NCBI GenBank assembly: GCA_949316495.1
Contig: OX439003.1
Span: 45,209,725 to 45,273,724, forward strand
DNA from: Amphiduros pacificus
Lineage: Eukaryota > Annelida > Polychaeta > Phyllodocida > Hesionidae
DNA: 64,000 bases
Direction of reading: 5' to 3'
The translations under genes and the position numbers were made by a program. Position 1 is the stretch's first letter. Each line of letters opens with the position of its first letter. Below, piece after piece: positions 43,428 to 54,634 of the stretch. The notes beneath the pieces were generated by a model, which worked only from the letters and a program-made list of their open reading frames with translations, ran no database searches and was not told where the DNA came from.

Positions 43428-46400
43428 ATAGTTGTTACTGTTAGTTTACAGCAAATGAAGTGGTTGCATTAGCAAATACAGTGGTTGTTGATTGACACCT
43501 CATTTGATACTGTATACAGACAAATTTTCGCGTTAATTCGCGCCAGGACGTCATTCGCGAAATTAAATGGACGCAAAATTGAAGAGGGGACTCTCCTGGT
43601 CATTTTGATACCAAGCATGACCATATTGACCCAGTGACAGCTGAGATAGGCCGAGAACAGAACAAATCCATTCATCCATTTAACATGCATTACACAATAA
43701 TAATAATAATAATAATAATACATTTTGAATAGCGCTGATACCAGACAAGGTCTGTTTTCATAGCGCTGTGTTCAGGACATGTGTCCTGAAGAGATGAGTT
43801 TTCAGTCTATTCTTGAATGAGGAGACTGAAGTACTTGTCCTAATTTCAGTAGGCAAGGTGTTCCAGAGTCTAGGGCCGACAAATGAAAAGGCCCTGTCAC
43901 CCACTGTCCTTAGCCTAGTTTTAGGTATTTGTAGATGGGTACCATCGTTGGATCTTAGACAGCGTTCCCCATCTTTAATATGGAGTAGATCACGTAAGTA
44001 AGGCAGAGCCTTACCATTTAGGGCCTTCCAGGTTAAGAGAAGGATTTTAAAGTCTATTCTCGCATGCACCGGGAGCCAGTGCAATTCCTGTAGTTTTCCT
44101 GAGATGTGATCGAATTTCCTAATTTTTCCTACGACACGTGCTGCAGAGTTTTGGAGGTATTGCAGCTTCCTAATGTCGGTTTTAGGAAGACCAGCCAGCA
44201 GGCCATTACATAATCCAGAGTAGATGTAACAAAAGCATGATTGAGTGTTACAGCAGTCTTCTCGTCTAGACAATGTCTAATGGCAGCCAGGTTCCTGATA
44301 TGATAATAGCCCTTCTGGCACATTTTTCTGATCTGAGCCTTCATGCCCATATTTGAGTCAAATGTGATACCAAGATCCACCACTGACTCACTAGGAGAGA
44401 TATCAGAATTACCAACTCTGATTGTGTCAGGGATACTACTGCGGGTTGCAGTATTGTACTTGTCAGTACATATGAGCATCTCTGTCTTTCCATCATTTAT
44501 CTTCATCTTATTAGATATAAGGAAGTTTCTGACCTCACAAACACATTCCTCAAGTTTGTGTCTGCTTATATCCCCCTGGTGGGGGGAAGTGTGGTCAACA
44601 GGGATGTAGATCTGAGTATCATCTGCGTAGATATGATAGCTCAGGCCATATTTGGCCAGAATGTCAGAGAGGGGTGTCATGTAAATTGTGAACAGTATGG
44701 GACCCAGAACCGAGCCCTGAGGTACTCCGTATTTTATGGGCTTCAGGCATGACCTATGGGTCCCAACCTTCACACATTGTTTCCTGTTCCTCAGATATGA
44801 CCGAATCCATGAGAGGGCCTGACCTTTGACATTACATCTGGCCTCCAGTCTATCAAATAGGATTTGATGGTCAATGGTGTCAAAGGCAGCAGAGAGGTCT
44901 AGCAACAGCAAGATGACTGACTTTTTGTTGTCTAGAGCACACAAGATATCATTTTGCACCTTTAACAAAGCAGTTTCGGTGCTGTGATATTCCTTGTAGG
45001 CAGATTGGAACTTGTCAGTAAGGCCATTCCTTACAAGATGAGGGACTAACTGGTCGGCTACTGCCCTCTCAGTTAGCTTTGAGATAAATGTCAGGTTTGA
45101 AACGGGCCTGTAGTTTTTCTCAACCAGTTCTAGACCCAGTTTCTTCAACAGGGGTGTTATGATGGCTATTTTCATATTTTCAGATACTTCCGATTCAGTC
45201 AGTGATTTATTTTAGGAGGTCAAGCAGGAGCCAGGTTGGAATAGGATCCAGCTCACATGATTTCTTTGCAGATCTCTTGACCAATTTCCGCACATCATCT
45301 ATGGTTAAAGGTGTGAACCTCTCCAGAAATACTGTACTATTGTTCGTAGTGTCACCTGGTGGCAGACCATGGCTGAGTGGAGCCAGGTCAATTTCTTGGC
45401 GAATCTTTTCTATTTTTTCAAGAAAGAATGTGTTGAACTTCTCAGCTTGAGTGACCTCACAGTCAGTGTGGGGCATTGGTGTGTCCTTTTTCTTGTGCAT
45501 GACTGTGTCTATGACTCTTAAAAGCTTCTTAGGGTCATGTTTGTTTTCTTCAACCAGGTTGGAGAAGTATGTGGATTGAGACGATTTCGGCAAGGAATTA
45601 TATTTATTTCTCTGAGACTTGTATAATTCCTTGTCAATCTGAGAATCAGTCTTGTTCATTTTCCTCTCAAGCTTCCTCTTGAGAGACCTTTCCAGCTTTA
45701 ATTGGTCACTCATCCAAGGTACAGGATTGCGCTGAGTGACCTTGGCAACCTTGGTCGGAGCATGTTTATCCATGAGTGGTGTTAGTTCCCTGTCATAGTA
45801 CATCACCATGTCATTCAAGGATAAGTGTTCCCAACTTGTGTCTCTGTCAGTTCGGGATTTGATGTCACTCCTTAGGGAATCCAGATCCAGTCCCTTGAAA
45901 TTCCTATATTTGATAGATTTTTTGGGGGGTTTTGGAGGTGAAATATTTAGGTATATCTTAATCATTTTATGATCAGATAAGTATTCATCCACCATGTGGC
46001 TCTCCAGGAATTTGTTACCCTTGAAGGTCATGATTAGATCAAGTGTGTTTCCTAACCTATGGGTTGGTTCCTGAACCCATTGTGTTAGATCAAAGATAGA
46101 TAGGCTATCATTAAACTTAATGACATCAGGCTTTGAGGGAAGGTTGACATGGAAGTTGTAGTCACCAAGGAAAATGACTTCATGACTAAATGAACCATAA
46201 TGTGCAACCAGTTGTGTGAACTCATCATAAAACTCAGAGTAGGTATATCTATTGTGATTAGATGGTTCAGGTCTATATATCACAACAAACGTTATCTTTT
46301 TTCCTCTCAATGAGATGGATGACTCCATGAACTCCATAGTAGTGACTACTGGTTGGTTGGCCCTATTGGTTCTGAAGGGGAGTTCGGATTTGTATAAAAT

Positions 46401-48572
46401 CCCTGTACATTGCAACAACCGATGTTTAATGTTTTATTCCCCTTTCTATTAAGACTTTTAATACGAGAATGTCGTTTGTTTACAAACCGTGGCTGACCAC
46501 GTGGCGCAGAGCGAGCACGTGTAGTAAATAAGAGGACAATAAGAGGTCATCATGTTAAAAAGCGGGAGTGACGGGGACAAGCTCTTATTTTTGGCGCGAA
46601 AACAATTGGAGTCTATCAACTCGCATTGAAATATTAATATATTGCGCAATGATGGATCCCTGGCTTCTCTGCGTGTTGCCGCTCATGGAATTTACCGTGT
46701 TCCGCACATCGAAATTTACATTTTACTTTGAAACGATGAAATAACACATCAGACGTAGCGGGTCGATTTTAATTGCGTTTTAAATGATAAATAAAGGTAT
46801 TTACTTAATATTATCACAATTACGCTTCTCAGGTCGAGAATAACAAAGCGTTTTCATTATTTATCATTTAAAACGCAATTAAAATTGATCCACGTGTGAA
46901 AGCATTTCTGTCAACAGGGAAGACACGACTCAAAGCAGTAGAAACAATGACGAAATGCAACACTGTGAACGCTGATAATTGGAATCAGTGAAAACAATGT
47001 CAAAACAAAGTGTTTCGAAATAATAGACATCGGACGTAGCGAATATATAATCCAAAATTCGTGAAAATAAAACGGCAATGGCGCGAAAATAACTAGGCGC
47101 GAATTTTTCTCTGTATACAGTAACCTACATATTATGTCTGATGATAACCTATTCATTACGTGTTAGGCCCTTCAGAGATTTTGACATTATTCTGGTGTCA
47201 GTGTAAAACATATTGGTAAAAAGGTGGTGTTTAATTGTAAAAGAAAAGGGATGAAAACGGTTAACCAAAAAGCTCCACCCAAAAAGCTAATTTAATTTAA
47301 ATTAGGTGCCTAATTTAATTTAAATTAGGTGCGTTAAGTTTTCATCAATGCAGATTTACTTGGCCTCGCTCCCACACAATGGCCTTCGGTTTAATGGCTA
47401 TTCAATTGTTAAAACTATACCTGTACTTACCTGAACTCATTCCCTCTCATAGGCTTATTTTTATTTTTTAAACTTTATAATTGTAGCATATCTATACTTA
47501 CCTGGACTCACTCCAACACAGATGTGCTTAATTTCAATGTACTTATAAGTTCCTGAACATGGATCTCCCACATGTTGTTTGACTTGTGCCACTGATATTT
47601 GACAGGATGACTTCCCTTCACAGATGCCAATAATTAAATTACTGGCAGATGTGCAAGTTAGTGATTCGGCATGAGCATTTCCAAAAGGGCACACTTCATT
47701 ATCTGGCTGTGTTCTTCCATAATTAGCATAGGTTATAGATATCCCTTGATATTCTGGACATTCTAACCCCCGCGGAGATGCATCCTTTTCACATATTATT
47801 TCGGAAATTTCTGTTGGATTCAAAATAATGTTTAAATTAATTGCATATCAAACTTATATAATATATACTGACACGACGCAGGAGGCTTACTCAACCCAAT
47901 ATATTTGCAGTTATATGTCTAAGGTTTAAGGTTTGAACGGTGTACGCTTATAAATGTACGCTTGTCTTATAAATGAAGCACTAAATACTGAAGTCTTTGT
48001 CATGCAATAATGAGTCAGCCTCAACACATGGCAAAGGCTACGATCTCAGGAAAAAAAAAAAAAATCTTATGTCTCAGACAGTTCAGCCAACATACAAATG
48101 CACAGAATATGAACGCTCAATCTTGTTTGGATGGATATTCATAGAGAAGCAAGGTAAAAAAGGAGATTTTGGTGACACCTGAAGAATTGGCTTCCAGAAT
48201 CCAGGCAGTTTATAATAAAATGGTGAATTTACAGATGGTGCAATGGTAACTTGTCCTATTATTTTGCGTTCTAGAAAAATACAGTTTTCAAAATACATTA
48301 AAACAGAGGGAGAATATCACAGCTCATTCATATTTGGTATATTGTAACTATGTTATAAATAATTCACATTAAAAATAACCTTGATAAATAATGAATTTAT
48401 TATTATGGTAGCAGTCAAATATGTTTTTGGTTTTGGTTTGGCTTTGTCTTTTTCAATATATAGTAGTAAAATATCAATACTCACCTCCTCTTACTGGAAT
48501 AGAAGGGATTGGTTTTAAAGCTGCCAGTAGAATAATGAAATTACCAAAATCACTTTTCAACAAACAGGACAT
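41130..48572 (-). CDS. gene 4: SUEL-type lectin, paralogue of gene 3, transposon-inflated
   Basis: Three predicted minus-strand exons: 48572-48485, 47810-47502 and 41560-41130, totalling 828 bases (275 residues plus stop). Both introns are phase 1. Order as in gene 3: a signal peptide, a SUEL/rhamnose-binding lectin domain and the eight-cysteine C-terminal domain. Exons 2 and 3 clearly align with gene 3. Intron 2 is about 5.9 kb against 0.69 kb in gene 3, filled by a SINE, a dispersed repeat, a tRNA-like SINE head and a TIR element holding a CR1-type LINE in sense orientation. If that load impairs splicing, the gene may be weakly expressed, but the coding exons are intact, which argues for continued function. 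Confidence 0.8.
41601..41804 (-). mobile_element. SINE family 1, copy b (tail missing)
   Basis: The tRNA head and body only. The B box region reads GATCAAACCCACGACC on the plus strand. It lies in gene 4 intron 2, about 40 bases upstream of exon 3. Confidence 0.85.
42075..42455 (+). repeat. dispersed repeat R5, copy 1 (internally deleted)
   Basis: Matches 63368-63930 in inverted orientation in two blocks: 42075-42290 (GTCAATAATTGACGTACTGG) and 42312-42455 (CCTACGTCAGCACGTCTCAT). About 200 bases present between these blocks in copy 2 are absent here. Confidence 0.85.
42472..42572 (-). mobile_element. tRNA-like SINE head, family 3
   Basis: On the minus strand GGGGCATGGTTTAGTTGGTA supplies a near-consensus A box and GGGTTTAAACCC a degenerate B box about 45 bases on. 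No matching body seen. Distinct from families 1 and 2. Confidence 0.6.
43369..43425. repeat. (TA)n microsatellite
   Basis: About 28 TA units in gene 4 intron 2. Confidence 0.95.
43758..44273 (-). pseudogene. CR1-type ORF2 piece 3: C-terminal region
   Basis: Includes [20 protein letters not shown] and LHWLPVHARIDFKILLLTWK, the characteristic CR1/jockey-group C-terminal region, and ends FRTHVLNTAL before the stop. Confidence 0.88.
44129..45175 (-). pseudogene. CR1-type ORF2 piece 2: reverse transcriptase
   Basis: Carries the RT motifs NYRPVSNLTFISKLTE, LLLDLSAAFDTIDHQ, YGVPQGSVLGPILF and YADDTQIYI, so the catalytic Asp residues are intact. A frame change near 44205 moves it out of frame with piece 3. 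Confidence 0.88.
45207..46418 (-). pseudogene. CR1-type ORF2 piece 1: endonuclease C-half and linker
   Basis: Contains the endonuclease motifs GDYNFHVNLPS, NTLDLIMTF and the catalytic LSDHKMI box, then a basic linker region and the start of the RT domain (ELDPIPTWLLLDLLK). The frame is lost just before the next piece, with about 20 residues of the usual RT N-terminus missing. Confidence 0.85.
46767..46896. repeat. inverted repeat, arms about 33 bases
   Basis: Left arm GATTTTAATTGCGTTTTAAA (from 46772) pairs with right arm TTTAAAACGCAATTAAAATT (to about 46887), near perfect, loop about 55 bases. It lies inside the right part of the TIR element. Confidence 0.85.
46905..46995. repeat. dispersed repeat R4, copy 2
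   Basis: Matches 27961-28130 (TTTCTGTCAACAGGGAAGAC, GAACGCTGATAATTGGAATC). Confidence 0.6.
47287..47332. repeat. short tandem near-palindrome
   Basis: CTAATTTAATTTAAATTAGG occurs twice in tandem; each copy is close to self-complementary. Located near the 3' end of gene 4 intron 2's first part. Confidence 0.85.
47502..47810 (-). CDS. gene 4 exon 2: SUEL lectin domain
   Basis: Acceptor TTGAATCCAACAG ends at 47811; donor GTAAGT starts at 47501. Phase 1-1. Hallmarks are ISITYANYGRTQPDNEVC and GDPCSGTYKYIEIKHIC. Confidence 0.92.
48485..48572 (-). CDS. gene 4 exon 1: signal peptide
   Basis: ATG at 48572. It encodes MSCLLKSDFGNFIILLAALK, with a hydrophobic core and a short Pro-rich tail. Donor GTGAGT at 48484, phase 1. 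It is not similar to gene 3 exon 1 beyond its role. Confidence 0.65.
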
Positions 48573-49312
48573 TATGATGTTTGCAGCTAAAAATATAGGA
48601 TATATATATTTACATTTGCAATTAAATCAATGATTTATTCATGCATAGCAACACGAAAATTGCATTGATATAGCAGAAATTGTCATATGTTTTAAACAGA
48701 AAACGTGCATGGAAACACATCACTCCTCCTAAAGTTTAAAGTTTTTTTATCATATCAAACTATTATAAGTAAAAGTCCAAAAGTAGATTTCCACAAAGCT
48801 TTGTAGAAATAATCCACTGGGATCCTAGTGAAATGGAGGATCACAGTAAACAAAGACTTACAAAAGTTGCATTAACACAGCTGAACACAAACCTGCCTCT
48901 ATCTTGAAATCTGCAGGACTAGTTTGCTTGTGTAATTTATTTTGTCAAGGAACATTGTATGGCCCATTAGCTTCTATCGATAGTTGTAAATTATTCATCC
49001 CAACCAAGCACTTTTTATCAAAGAAATGTATTTTTGTCATTACACCCACATGACCCAAAACCTCCATTTTCTTTCCCAGTTGGTTGGTCCAACAATGTGG
49101 ATGAATGAGAAGTGTAAAAACATGAGGTAAACAGTGATGTTGCAATAGTAAATAACAATAAAACAATGACTCATAAGTTACATGTATCAACTGTGTCAAA
49201 TTATTTCTTTTGAACGTTTATCCTCATAATATTGATGTCTAATTTCATCATATTCAACAGTCAAGCATGATGTTGGTCACTCTCAAATGGGATTGACATA
49301 AAGGAAACACAT
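48573..49312. other. upstream region of gene 4
   Basis: AT-rich. 48955-49030 (GGCCCATTAGCTTCTATCGA, AACCAAGCACTTTT) matches 43267-43335, an unnamed dispersed repeat. No promoter element can be assigned. Confidence 0.55.
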
Positions 49313-49455
49313 TGTTTGTTTGTTTTACATCACTTTCAACATTATAGCAGATATAGTGCTGCCTTACTAAATCCTTGAATGACAACTCACCCGGTCACAG
49401 ATTTACAAGGACAATGGGGTAACCCTTTTCGCATGTGTCTCAGCTCATGTGTGAT
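49313..49455 (-). mobile_element. SINE family 1, copy c (internal deletion, no tRNA head)
   Basis: Tail (TTTACATCACTTTCAACATT) joined to the body (CCGGTCACAGATTTACAAGG), with about 30 bases of the tail missing and truncation before the tRNA part. Confidence 0.8.
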
Positions 49456-49559
49456 GTGTAGGTTTTTAAGGAATTATAATTTTACTTCATTTCCTTTAGT
49501 TTTAAATGTGGCTTGCAAATTGTAATATTCTTCCTCTGGTCAATCATTTATATGTCAAC

Positions 49560-50660
49560 TCTTTCCAGCATTTTTTGTATTAGTGAATATTTCCTGTCTC
49601 TGATTTGAAGTCAGAAAGAAACAGTAAATTGTGAATGCTGGAGGTTTCAGCATGACCTAAGGCAAAGTAAATAGCATTGAAGCTCTGCAGAAAAAGTTGA
49701 GGACTTGTCAGGCAGTCGCTCAGAATAAGCATGTCCTTGTGTGACTGCAGCCGCTGCAGCTTTTTGCTCACAGGAAAAGCCATCAGTGGAAACCTTTAAA
49801 AACTGATTTTATCACATAGTATTTATTTATGTACGAAGAAGAATCTGTTGAAGTCTTAAAGTTTTTGAATCTGCATGTGAATGAATGAATAAATTCTTGA
49901 ATTCTTAATGGCACATCCACACATTAAGGTAATTCAGTGCACAGATTTAAAACTTGTTAATGTGAATAAATGATGAATGAATGAATGAATGAACGAATGA
50001 ATGAATGAATGAATGGTTTAAGGCACATCAGCCACTAAGGTCATTTAGTGCATAAAAATGTTTTTTACAAGATAATAATGTTGTAACAATATTATATATA
50101 AATATGTATAAATTATTAAAAAGACTTAAATACCATTTGATGTTCTGTGGTTCTTGATAAGTAGGTCACTGAGCCCCGCCCTTAAAATTGGTTATAAAGC
50201 CCTATTTGTGACTCCACCATATACTTTTTCCATGGCATCAATTGTACCAATTTTATATTATCCTTGGAAATCTTTTAAAGTACTTTCATCTTGGGTCTCC
50301 TGCAAGCAGATAACTGAAGTATTATATTTTGGGACCAATAGATCCAATTCTAGTCAATTAGATTAGCTTCAAGTCCTCTGCAGTTCGACTGTATTTAGTT
50401 ACCGATAGCCATACTTTACTAAAGAAATACTGAATGAATAAATGACAAACACGAAAGGGTCAATTTTTCTTACTATGCTTACGATTTAATTTAATGACCT
50501 GGGCCTCTGATGGTGGATTAGTATTCATCTTTTCGAGAATTGGTGGTCGTTTAAGCACAGATCCAGGATCACCACTGCCTCCAGGTTTGGGGACATTGGG
50601 TGATTGGCTTTTACCATTTAAATGTTGTTTATTTGAAATAGATCTTGTAGGCGACAAAGG
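49560..50660 (-). mobile_element. cluster of I-clade-like LINE fragments
   Basis: In minus-strand order: an ORF1-like basic Pro-rich C-terminus (50657-50460, SPTRSISNKQHLNGKSQSPN); the endonuclease start just after it (about 50400-50290, IQSNCRGLEANLI-like); a jump to the 3' end of the element (50260-50050, shared with 17.69-17.77 kb); then (CATT)n tails. A separate RNase H-like piece lies at 49783-49580 (FALGHAETSSIHNLLFLSD). The element is internally deleted and dead. Confidence 0.6.
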
Positions 50661-51503
50661 AGGAGGCGATGGTACAGGAGTTGCAAGTCCTTAAGTCTGA
50701 GTTGACATGACAGTGGTGGTTGATGTATTATTTACCACAAATGAATAGCATTGTCCATGATGCAAACTATTATTGTCCATATTCAGATATCCAGATTTCA
50801 GGTCCATCAGGCAAATAATTGATGCGTTAAGTTTACAGAGCCAAGAGGTATTAAGAAAATTATTATCTCTTCACCCTAATGTCCCCATATTAATCAAATT
50901 ATTAATAACATTTCCAGAAAAAATTGTCATTTGGACATAAGCCATCCTGGCAAAAAACCTCTGATATTCTCATTTATTTAATAATCTTCATAATAATAGA
51001 TTTAGCAGATTCCTTAAGCTTTCCTTTGATGGACGCTAGACATTTCTTGTTATCCTCATTCTCGTACTGATCAATATTCATTTTGGCTCCAGATTCTGGC
51101 TCAATTCAACTTTGCCAATTGTTTTTCCCACCAGTCTATTTGGTACTGGAATCATCTGTTCATATCCAGTCTTTTAGTTGGGGGATTGGATTTGCATCAT
51201 TCCCACTTCTATTTGTGATCTTTTTCTCAGCGATGCCTCCAGTTGCCGCCAGTACAGGAAATACTGGCACATCTGCCAATTATCAATTATTCTAGCCATT
51301 TCCTTAATGGTACTCTTCCTCATAAGTCCATCAGTTTGCAGCAGTTCGCACCCGGGAAGATTGCTGATTTTATCAATTTTAACAAATTGATATCCAGGTG
51401 GGAGAAACCATTGTAACTTATTCAACGCCAGAGTTTTTTGATATGTGTTCAATATTATTTATAGGGGCAGGTGAGATCATGGTAAACCTTACACCATAGC
51501 TAA

Positions 51504-52066
51504 TGCCTCAGTCACATTTGCACCGGGCGGCGGCCGGGAAGTAACAATCGGCCGACTTCCCAGCCTGCCGGGCGCCGGAGAGTTTATAAGCAACAATCTA
51601 AGAGATGCCGTAGCTGTGGTCACATTATTTAAGGGCACCGCACAGCATGTGCAAGATTGAATGGCACAGACGTCTGTAGGATATCCTAAAGACGTCTAGA
51701 TCATTGACAGACGTCTGTAGGATATCCTAAAGACGTCTGAAGGACATCCTAAAGCATCTATGTGATATTGTATCATCGCACGATGCCACCGGTAGCCCTA
51801 AGATAATCTGCCGATGTGCCTGCGGGACACTGCCAGGACCCTGCCGTGTACTTTATGATGATATTTGGTGAAAAGACATCAGTGAGACGCCGGCAACTTT
51901 TACGTTGCAGCTAAAAGTTCCCGATGATTCGACGTCTTAAAGATGCCCAATTGTGGCCGTTGATCTCCCGGTGCCAACACGGCAATCTGAACTGCTGGCC
52001 AATTTTGTAAAAAATACTCATCGGCCGGGCATCTTTACTGAAATCGGCGCAAATGTGACTGAGGTA
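51504..52066. mobile_element. GC-rich 0.56-kb TIR element
   Basis: Inverted ends TGCCTCAGTCACATTTGCAC and, read inward from the right, TACCTCAGTCACATTTGCGC. Flanks TAA and TTA hint at a 3-bp TWA target (PIF/Harbinger-like) but are not an exact direct repeat. The interior is GC-rich and has nested inverted words AGACGTCTGTAGGATATCCT at 51667-51757. Non-autonomous; inserted in the unknown coding remnant. Confidence 0.75.
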
Positions 52067-52350
52067 TTAGGATCCTGGTAAAACATGCCTGAATGGCAAT
52101 GGCAGTATCCAATCCCTCACCAACCTTTTTAGGCCCCAGTACAACCACTACAGTATCAATAGTCTTACATCAGTAATGAGTCACATGTTGCTTTAGTGAC
52201 TGATAATGGGCGGGTACATTGATTCACTAAGTCAAATTGGGTTCTATCATTGGAGAATATAACCAGCATCTTTGGCATTACAATTGGTCCATTAGGTACT
52301 ACCTTGTCCTCAGAACCATTTAAATCCAACATCATTCTTTCCAGCATGCT

Positions 52351-53752
52351 GGGCTGTATTGTATCAACAGGTTCACAATTGCACCAATATTGGGTTCAAA
52401 ATCGGGTTCAAATGAACCAAATAATTGGTTCAAAATATCTTTGAGCCAAAAGTATTGTATCAAGCAGTCCCTGGTCCATGAACCCGATTTCAGGTTCTGG
52501 TTCATTTGAACCCAAAATCAGGTTCATTTTGAACCGAAAGTCTCCTGTACTTCTGTTTTATGTTGTTGATTTATACAATTTTTACATCATTTAACATTCA
52601 ATTTTAAATTCCAATGTAACTTTTTCAAAAGATGTACAATATTTGGGAAGTTATGTTTTCATTTTTGCCTCCAATCACTGAATTACAAGTTTGTTTACAT
52701 TACTCCGATATTTGACCCTTTTGAACTCATTGCAGTGGGGCTCTGACGGGATTTATTTTGTAACGTCATGAGGCCACAAGGAGCACTTTGTAACCCTTTA
52801 TCAGTGTTCTTGGCACTCATGTGACGTCACATACTTTCGCATTGTGATACATTTCACAGGCAATAAAGCATTTTTGCAGCTGTTATAAAATGTTCAATGC
52901 AAAATTTAAGCAAGAAAAAAATTGCATCCAAACAAGATATGGACCTTGCTTGCGATCTTAGCACAAACTTTTGATGTACAGTGACCGGCAGCCAAGTCCG
53001 GACACTTTCATGTTTTTCACTCCTCATTTTCATAGAATCTTTCAAAACTGAGTAGAAACTACTCACATCGATAGTAGACCGTTAACTACATATGCGTGTA
53101 GAATAAAATTGACACATGTTCAATATGGACAGAGTTATCGGGAAATTCACGCATTCATGAAACCTGCAGATTGTCCGAGTCTCCATTGACTTATACAGAG
53201 AAGTTGGCTACGTCACCACTTCTGACGTCGTTTGACAGTGATGCGATCATTCGTGCCGTGAAAACAAATAAACACTTTTAACGTTTTGAAAGGAATAGGA
53301 ATTACAAGATGACGTGTGAGGCACAATATTCAGCTCAATCGCAATTAGTACAGCACAGTTTTACCCGATATTTGACCGAGTTAAAAATGTCCGAGTTTAA
53401 TCTGCCGGTTTCGGACAGTTGCAGGTTACTGTAAGTAAAATATTTTTGATTGCACTTGTTCCTGAAAAACAGATTTGGGCATGATTTGACTCTTGAAATA
53501 TAAGCACACACTTAAAATCTGAGCAAAAACCCTGGTTTGAACCCATTATTGGTGTTGAACACCGATTTTGACCCTTAAATATTGGTGTTGCATAATGGGC
53601 TCAAAAACGTGAACCCGAAATTGGTGTTTGAACCCAATATTGGTGTTGAACTTGTTCATACAATACTTTTGGTTCAAATTTGGTGTTTAACACCGATTTT
53701 GAACCCAAAATATTGGGTTCATAATTTTGAACCTGTTGATACAATACAGCCC
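52351..53752. mobile_element. 1.4-kb TIR element carrying a nested MITE
   Basis: Perfect inverted ends of at least 25 bases, starting GGGCTGTATTGTATCAACAG. The subterminal regions repeat GGGTTCAAA/TTTGAACCC words many times in both orientations. GCATGCT at 52344-52350 recurs at 54075-54081, beyond a SINE that abuts the right end, consistent with a 7-bp target duplication around element plus SINE. No transposase ORF. Net length without the nested MITE is about 0.95 kb. Confidence 0.75.
52977..53433. mobile_element. mariner-like MITE (family M), intact copy
   Basis: 457 bases including TA at both edges, with inverted ends CAGTGACCGGCA and CAGTAACCTGCA. CAGT ends with a TA target are typical of Tc1/mariner. 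It lies inside the 1.4-kb TIR element. A second, LINE-split copy is at 57677-61220. Confidence 0.85.
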
Positions 53753-53756
53753 TGGG

Positions 53757-54070
53757 GGCCACGGGCCGTGGCGCAGTTGGTTAGAGCGCCAGCTTATTAG
53801 CACCAGTTCTTCTGTGGTGATCCAAAGGTCGTGGGTTCGAACCCCGGCCATGCCGGGATTGAATTCATGATACAATTTCCTACATGAGCTGAGGACCGTG
53901 CCTAAAGGGTTAACCCGTTGTCCTTGTAAATCTGTGACCGGGTGAGTTGTCATGTCAAGGACCTGCGACATGACAATTCAGTGAGGCAGCACTATATCTG
54001 CTACAAGTAGGTCTCATCACGAAATGACTGAAATACTGTTGAAAGTGATGTAAAACCCCAAACAAACAAA
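53757..54070 (+). mobile_element. SINE family 1, full-length copy d
   Basis: About 314 bases: GGCCACGGGCC, A box TGGCGCAGTTGG, B box GGTTCGAACCC, a body with GGGTTAACCCGTTGTCC and a tail ending AACCCCAAACAAACAAA. RNA polymerase III transcribed in principle. It abuts the right end of the 1.4-kb TIR element. Confidence 0.92.
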
Positions 54071-54305
54071 TCCTGCATGCTTTGTTTATCATTCAAAGAA
54101 CAATTTCTTTTTGTTTTATAACCTCTGATAGTTTAACATTCCTCATCTCGAGGGCCTCCCTCATCTCTGTTTCAGTCTTCTTGAAAGTGTCCATCATCCT
54201 ATCCTTGGTAGCCAACAAAGTATTACGCTCTAGGATTCCCGCCATCGCTGTATTCCATTTATAGGTCAAATCTTTGATATTGTTTTCAGCAAAAATTAAT
54301 TTGTG

Positions 54306-54529
54306 CTTGTTTGTTTGAGGTTTTACGTCACTTTCAACATTATGTCAGTCATTTTGTGATGAAACCTACTTGTAGTAGGTATAGTGCTGCCTCACTGAAT
54401 TGTCATCACTTCATATATCATGTGTTCAATATCAACATGGCTGGGGATAGAACTCAAGACCTTTGGATAGCCAGAGGAGCTGGTGCTAAAAAGCTGGAGC
54501 TCAAACCAACTGTGCCATGGCACATGGCC
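54306..54529 (-). mobile_element. SINE family 1, diverged copy e
   Basis: Older copy with an internal deletion in the body; the A box is degenerate (GGCACAGTTGG-like). It splits the unknown coding remnant. Confidence 0.82.
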
Positions 54530-54634
54530 TTAACTTCATGGATATCCTTCAGACATTGAAGCAGAATGTCCACTTTATCAGCCTTATTCATCATCCAATT
54601 GGTGATATTCTGTGCACCAGATTCACTGACAGTC

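Larger units (their letters stand above)
43695..46430 (-). mobile_element. CR1-type LINE, 5'-truncated and frameshifted
   Basis: Minus-strand non-LTR retrotransposon holding the C-terminal part of the endonuclease, the linker, reverse transcriptase and the C-terminal region. The 3' end has AGCGCTATTCAAAATG followed by an ATT-repeat tail (43698-43720), typical of CR1/L2-group elements. Its N-terminal endonuclease half is missing (5' truncation), and two frame changes split ORF2 into three pieces. Not able to move by itself. Confidence 0.9.
43508..47122. mobile_element. TA-flanked TIR element split by a CR1-type LINE
   Basis: Ends: TACTGTATACAGACAAATTT (43508) and, read inward from 47122, TACTGTATACAGAGAAAAAT, both continuing into CGCG-rich words (TTCGCGTTAATTCGCGCC against TTCGCGCCTAGTTATTTTCG). 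TA duplication at both edges suggests Tc1/mariner-type integration. The original element is about 0.18 kb at left plus 0.7 kb at right; the centre is the LINE. No transposase seen. Confidence 0.75.

Noticed and set aside
53757-53850. Functional tRNA gene with perfect A and B boxes
   Set aside because: Six other copies share the same body and tail; it is a SINE head.
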